64,000 bases of DNA from NCBI RefSeq assembly GCF_019429625.1, contig NZ_JAHXRW010000002.1:62001-126000 (forward strand), in the 5' to 3' direction. Both the position numbers and the translations under genes were made by a program. The notes under the pieces were generated by a model. It was given only the letters and a program-made list of their open reading frames with translations. It searched no databases and was not told where the DNA came from. This DNA comes from Celeribacter sp. PS-C1. Lineage in GTDB: Bacteria; Pseudomonadota; Alphaproteobacteria; Rhodobacterales; Rhodobacteraceae. Position 1 is the first letter of the stretch. Each line of letters starts with the position of its first letter. Shown here piece by piece: positions 60,855 through 64,000 of this stretch.

Positions 60855-61826
60855 ATGTCATATCGGGACGTGGCGATCATCGTCGAATGGGAAAATGCGC
60901 TTTTGGCGGAGCTTGAGCGCCCCAAGGAAATGCTACGTCGTTTGCAAGGCCAAGCCATTGCTTTCGCACAGCGCGAGGGCTGCCGGTTTCATCTCGTGAT
61001 TGCGTATAACCCGCATGATGTCGACATCTCGGTGCCCCAAGGGGCCGTGGACGATTGTATCGAAGAAGAGAGCTGGCCGGGGACTGTGACCTTCATGGAT
61101 GCGGGAGATCGGCATTATTACGCGCTGAAGACCCATGCGGTTGCTCAGCGCGACGAGGACCTGATTGTGTTCGTCGACAGCGATGTGGTGCCGGAAGAGG
61201 GTTGGCTCGAGGCGTTGCTGACACCGTTTCAGGATCCCGAAGTACAGATTGTCGGCGGCAACACTTATCTCGACACACCGGACGCGACGGGAAAGGCTTT
61301 TGCGCTCTTCTGGTTCTTCAAACCCAAGCGCAGTTTGCCGGATCTGAGCACCCGGCGCAGCTTTTTTGCCAATAATTTGGCCATCCGGAAAGCGACCTTT
61401 GATGCGCATCCGTTCCCCGAGGCGCAGGCCTACCGTGGTCAGTGTAACGAAATGGCACGGGCGCTGATCCAGGATGGTGTCGCGATTCATTCAGCGGGAG
61501 CCGCGTGGATGTCACATCCGGCGCCGAACGGGGTGAGCCATATCCTGAACCGTGCGGCGGCGAAGGGGTTTGACAATGTGTATTGGAACCGCCAGCGCAA
61601 GGCAGGATGGCTCAAGGCCAGTCCGGTCGGGGCTGTGTTTCGCCTGTTGCGTACCGTTCTGCAGTTGCCGTCGCGGGTTGTGTCGCGCAATCGGAATTTG
61701 CACTTCGGCCTGATCGGAGGCGCGCTCGGCGCTTTGGGCGGCTTTGGATACGCCTTGATCGTGTTCCTCTCGGAACTTGTCTCTTGGATCGCGCCGAGTT
61801 TTGTCAAACGCCATGTGTCGGTCTGA
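60855..61826 (+). CDS. Family 2-type glycosyltransferase with C-terminal membrane segment
   Basis: The 323-residue protein has a GT-A-like nucleotide-diphospho-sugar fold. It opens with VAIIVEWENALLAELERPKE, has the metal-binding DSD in DLIVFVDSDVVPEEGW near residue 103, and RRSFFANNLAIRKATFDAHP near 171. The C-terminal end has a hydrophobic segment (LGALGGFGYALIVFLSELV). The donor and acceptor are unknown. It stands alone, divergent from parE across 172 bases. GGGGGGGA precedes the ATG. Confidence 0.82.
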   Translation: MSYRDVAIIVEWENALLAELERPKEMLRRLQGQAIAFAQREGCRFHLVIAYNPHDVDISVPQGAVDDCIEEESWPGTVTFMDAGDRHYYALKTHAVAQRDEDLIVFVDSDVVPEEGWLEALLTPFQDPEVQIVGGNTYLDTPDATGKAFALFWFFKPKRSLPDLSTRRSFFANNLAIRKATFDAHPFPEAQAYRGQCNEMARALIQDGVAIHSAGAAWMSHPAPNGVSHILNRAAAKGFDNVYWNRQRKAGWLKASPVGAVFRLLRTVLQLPSRVVSRNRNLHFGLIGGALGALGGFGYALIVFLSELVSWIAPSFVKRHVSV

Positions 61827-61977
61827 GGCCCCTTTAGGCGTCGGATAAAGCGGCACATCTGGATAGGGCGTGGGAAACCTTGCCCCAGATCAAGGAAAAG
61901 CGACGGGTTTTCATGTAATAGGGAGGTGACAAGCGCACAGTTTGCCCCGCTTTGCCCACCGATGGAGATATGCCCAC

Positions 61978-62979
61978 ATGACGACGCCTTTGAAAACCGC
62001 CGCCAACACCCCCGCTGTTGCAGACCCTGTCGCGGAGTCTAAGCCCGCAGCCGCAGCGCCGGTTGCGCCCCCCGAGGCGGCGGTGCATGGCGGGCCGAAA
62101 AGCTTTCCGACCGTGACGCCGGACAAAATCCGCGCAGCTTTCGAGAGTGGGAAATACCCGTATCGTAAAAAAATGACCCGCGCCGAATATGAGCGCACCA
62201 AAGTGGCGCTCCAGGCGGAGTTGCTGAAGGCGCAGCTCTGGGCGCAGAAGACCGGCGACAAATTCGTTCTGCTCTTCGAGGGCCGTGATGCGGCAGGCAA
62301 AGGCGGTACGATCAAACGGTTCATGGAGCATTTGAACCCGCGTCATGCGCGTGTTGTGGCGCTCAATAAACCGACCGACGAAGAGCGCGGGCAGTGGTTC
62401 TTTCAGCGCTATGTCGAGCACCTGCCGACCAGCGGCGAATTCGTGCTCTATGACCGGTCGTGGTACAACCGCGCGGGCGTCGAGCGGGTGATGGGCTTCT
62501 GTAGCCCAAACGATTATCTCGAATTCATGCGTCAGACGCCGGAATTTGAACGCATGCTGACGCGTTCGGGCATTCGGCTTTATAAGTATTGGTTCTCAGT
62601 GACCCAAGCCGAACAGCAACGTCGCTTTAAGGCCCGTGAAACCGATCCGCTGAAACAGTGGAAACTCTCGCCGATCGACAAGGCCTCGCTGGACAAATGG
62701 GACGATTACACCGAGGCGAAAGAGGCGATGTTCTTTTATACGGACACGGCGGATGCGCCTTGGACGATCATCAAATCGAACGACAAGAAACGCGCCCGGA
62801 TCGAATGCATGAAGCATTTCCTGATGACGCTCGACTACCCTGACAAAGACGAGGAGCTGATCGGGGAGCCTGATCCGCTGATCGTCGGTCACGCCGGACA
62901 TGTGGTGCATAAGGCCGAACATATCCTCGGCACGGCGCTGCACCCGGAGGCACGGCGCGGCAAGAACGGCAAGGTTTAA
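61978..62979 (+). CDS. ppk2: Polyphosphate kinase 2 (PPK2 class I)
   Basis: The 333-residue kinase has a disordered Ala/Pro-rich N-terminus (1-40), then the PPK2 core: Walker A GRDAAGKGGT at 102-111, lid LNKPTDEERGQWFFQRYVEH, Walker B LYDRSWYNRAGVERVMGFC near 162, and KQWKLSPIDKASLDKWDDYT. Class I enzymes use polyphosphate to make GTP/ATP from NDPs, or the reverse. GGAGA precedes the ATG at 61978. A terminator follows. This is the only polyphosphate kinase seen in the window; no ppk1 is next to ppx. Confidence 0.9.
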   Translation: MTTPLKTAANTPAVADPVAESKPAAAAPVAPPEAAVHGGPKSFPTVTPDKIRAAFESGKYPYRKKMTRAEYERTKVALQAELLKAQLWAQKTGDKFVLLFEGRDAAGKGGTIKRFMEHLNPRHARVVALNKPTDEERGQWFFQRYVEHLPTSGEFVLYDRSWYNRAGVERVMGFCSPNDYLEFMRQTPEFERMLTRSGIRLYKYWFSVTQAEQQRRFKARETDPLKQWKLSPIDKASLDKWDDYTEAKEAMFFYTDTADAPWTIIKSNDKKRARIECMKHFLMTLDYPDKDEELIGEPDPLIVGHAGHVVHKAEHILGTALHPEARRGKNGKV

Positions 62980-62992
62980 TCACATATAGCAA

Positions 62993-63018
62993 GGGCCCCG
63001 TCTTTGAGGCGGGGCTTT
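62993..63018 (+). terminator. Rho-independent terminator between ppk2 and queC
   Basis: GCCCCGTC (62995-63002) pairs with GGCGGGGC (63008-63015), one pair being G-U, with a five-base loop and TTTC following. It ends the ppk2 transcript and may also serve leftward queC. Confidence 0.7.
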
Positions 63019-63031
63019 CGCTTTGGGTATC

Positions 63032-63724
63032 TCAGGCGTTCGCGATCGCCGCTTTCCAGAACTCCGGATCATCGTACTTTGTCGGGTCCTCAATGCCCGC
63101 AAGGTGAAACGCTTCACGCCGCTCGACACAGGTGCCGCAGCGCCCGCAATGCCGCGCGCCGCCTTTGTAGCAGGACCATGTGTCGGTAAAGGGCGTGCTT
63201 GCGGCAGCCCCTGCGGTAACGATATCCGCTTTGCTCTGGTGCACGAAAGGCGTTGTCAGGCGGATGTCGGCATAGCCGTCGAGCGCGGCCTTTTGCATCG
63301 TCTCGAAGGCCTCGGTGAAGGCGGGTCGACAATCCGGATAGATGAAATGATCGCCACCATGCACGGCGGTGGCGACCGCCTCATCCCCCTCAGCTGCGGC
63401 GATCCCGAAAGCGATGGTCAACATGATGGCATTGCGATTGGGCACGACGGTGATCTTCATCGTCTCCTCGGCGTAATGCCCGTCCGGCACGTCGATGTCA
63501 TCGGTCAAAGCCGAGCCGGTCAGAGCCGCACCAATGGGGCGCATGTCGATGATCTGGTGCGGGACTTTGAGGCGCTCGGCGGCCAAGGCGGCGAACGCGA
63601 TTTCCTTGGCGTGGCGCTGGCCGTAATCGAAAGAGACGAGGCGCGACAGATCGCCGGAACTCGCCAGCAGATAGGCGAGCGATACGGAATCCAATCCGCC
63701 GGAGCAGATGACGAGGGTTTTCAT
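63032..63724 (-). CDS. queC: 7-cyano-7-deazaguanine synthase
   Basis: The 230-residue enzyme has the ATP pyrophosphatase loop CSGGLDSVSLAYLLA at residues 7-21, SFDYGQRHAKE near 34, and the zinc site in CYKGGARHCGRCGTCVERREAF near 190. It converts 7-carboxy-7-deazaguanine to preQ0 for queuosine synthesis. It lies downstream of the 2OG-Fe(II) oxygenase gene entering the window from the right, with 81 bases between them. No other queuosine genes are visible. Confidence 0.94.
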   Translation of the reverse strand: MKTLVICSGGLDSVSLAYLLASSGDLSRLVSFDYGQRHAKEIAFAALAAERLKVPHQIIDMRPIGAALTGSALTDDIDVPDGHYAEETMKITVVPNRNAIMLTIAFGIAAAEGDEAVATAVHGGDHFIYPDCRPAFTEAFETMQKAALDGYADIRLTTPFVHQSKADIVTAGAAASTPFTDTWSCYKGGARHCGRCGTCVERREAFHLAGIEDPTKYDDPEFWKAAIANA

Positions 63725-63805
63725 GTGGCTGTCCTTGTTTTGTAACCGGGTAGGCTGCGACCGGTGGTCCTGTTTTGCGTCTTGAAGGACCTTGAGGCAA
63801 GGGGA

Positions 63806-64000
63806 TTAGCCGTTGGCGGCAGCGAATTTGCTCATCAGATAGGGGCCTGAGGTCACCGTCTCGGAGGTCGGTCCCGAGAGCGGTTTGACCTCCGCATGCC
63901 AGTTCGGCTGATGGAAATAGGCAATCGACATGCGCCGCCGCGTGGCCCAGTTGGGCGGCGTGACAACACGGTGCAGCGTCGAGGTCCAGCGCCCACCGGT
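63806..64000 (-). CDS. 2-oxoglutarate/Fe(II) oxygenase family (isopenicillin N synthase-like), C-terminal part
   Basis: Only the last 64 codons are in the window; the gene continues beyond position 64000. The visible end reads TGGRWTSTLHRVVTPPNWAT, then RRRMSIAYFHQPNW and AEVKPLSGPTSE. This is the metal-binding His/RxS region (H in LHRVV, RRRMS contacting 2-oxoglutarate) of the isopenicillin N synthase-like oxygenases. The substrate is unknown. It lies on the same strand upstream of queC. Confidence 0.8.
   Translation of the reverse strand, partial: TGGRWTSTLHRVVTPPNWATRRRMSIAYFHQPNWHAEVKPLSGPTSETVTSGPYLMSKFAAANG

Overview
The window looks like chromosomal DNA of a marine-type alphaproteobacterium of the Rhodobacterales (Roseobacter group). 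This is inferred from several things together: the high GC content, the propionyl-CoA carboxylase cluster beside a PccR/RamB-type regulator, the short (445-residue) prolyl-tRNA synthetase with lolCE-lolD downstream, hdaA beside an AI-2E-family permease, tripartite (TRAP and TTT) carboxylate transporters, and small proteins of types I associate with this group (DUF6497-like, DUF2937, DUF4174). There is no insertion sequence, prophage, integrase or CRISPR array, so the window is core genome with a few accessory inserts.

Layout. 0.2-9.3 kb: a quinone-oxidoreductase-type dehydrogenase, an XRE regulator, a HisN-type phosphatase, 8-oxoguanine deaminase and guanine deaminase around a CAP-domain lipoprotein, then mgtE, 5-formyl-THF cyclo-ligase and ymdB. 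9.5-14.7 kb: an SLC13-type transporter with RCK_C domains, yebC, a divergent argP/argO pair and an EamA permease. 15.0-26.7 kb: an eleven-gene minus-strand catabolic cluster. It carries a D-2-hydroxyacid dehydrogenase, an RraA-type lyase, a TTT transporter with two paralogous binding proteins, a COG3618 amidohydrolase, a complete TRAP transporter and an SMP-30 lactonase, and it faces a divergent LysR regulator. This is the most distinctive unit in the window.

27.2-30.9 kb: small genes, a secreted nuclease, tRNA-Val, an isolated pyruvyl-transferase gene, two identical tRNA-Asp genes and a second EamA permease. 30.9-43.2 kb: the propionyl-CoA assimilation region, with pccR, a Bcr/CflA exporter, pccB, five small conserved-looking genes, pccA, DUF4174 and methylmalonyl-CoA mutase. 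TTTGCA/TGCAAA inverted repeats lie upstream of pccB and pccR and suggest a self-regulated PccR circuit. 43.3-52.9 kb: nhaA, small enzymes, a TerB/J-domain protein overlapping an EEP-family phosphatase, ppx, hdaA, an AI-2E permease and proS. 52.9-64 kb: a fasciclin protein, DUF2937, lolCE-lolD, a phosphotransferase, an RcnB/CigR-like protein, an AT-rich Mrr restriction endonuclease, parE, a glycosyltransferase, ppk2, queC and the 3' end of a 2OG-Fe(II) oxygenase.

Regulatory DNA that annotation would normally miss includes: a three-copy, 11-bp-phased TGTGATC array upstream of the fasciclin gene; a perfect 24-bp palindrome against the ribosome-binding site of mrr; hairpins directly after both TctC genes; and TTGCAAA-rich repeats near the start of the window. 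Functions of whole pathways, above all the substrate of the 15-26.7 kb cluster, are inference.
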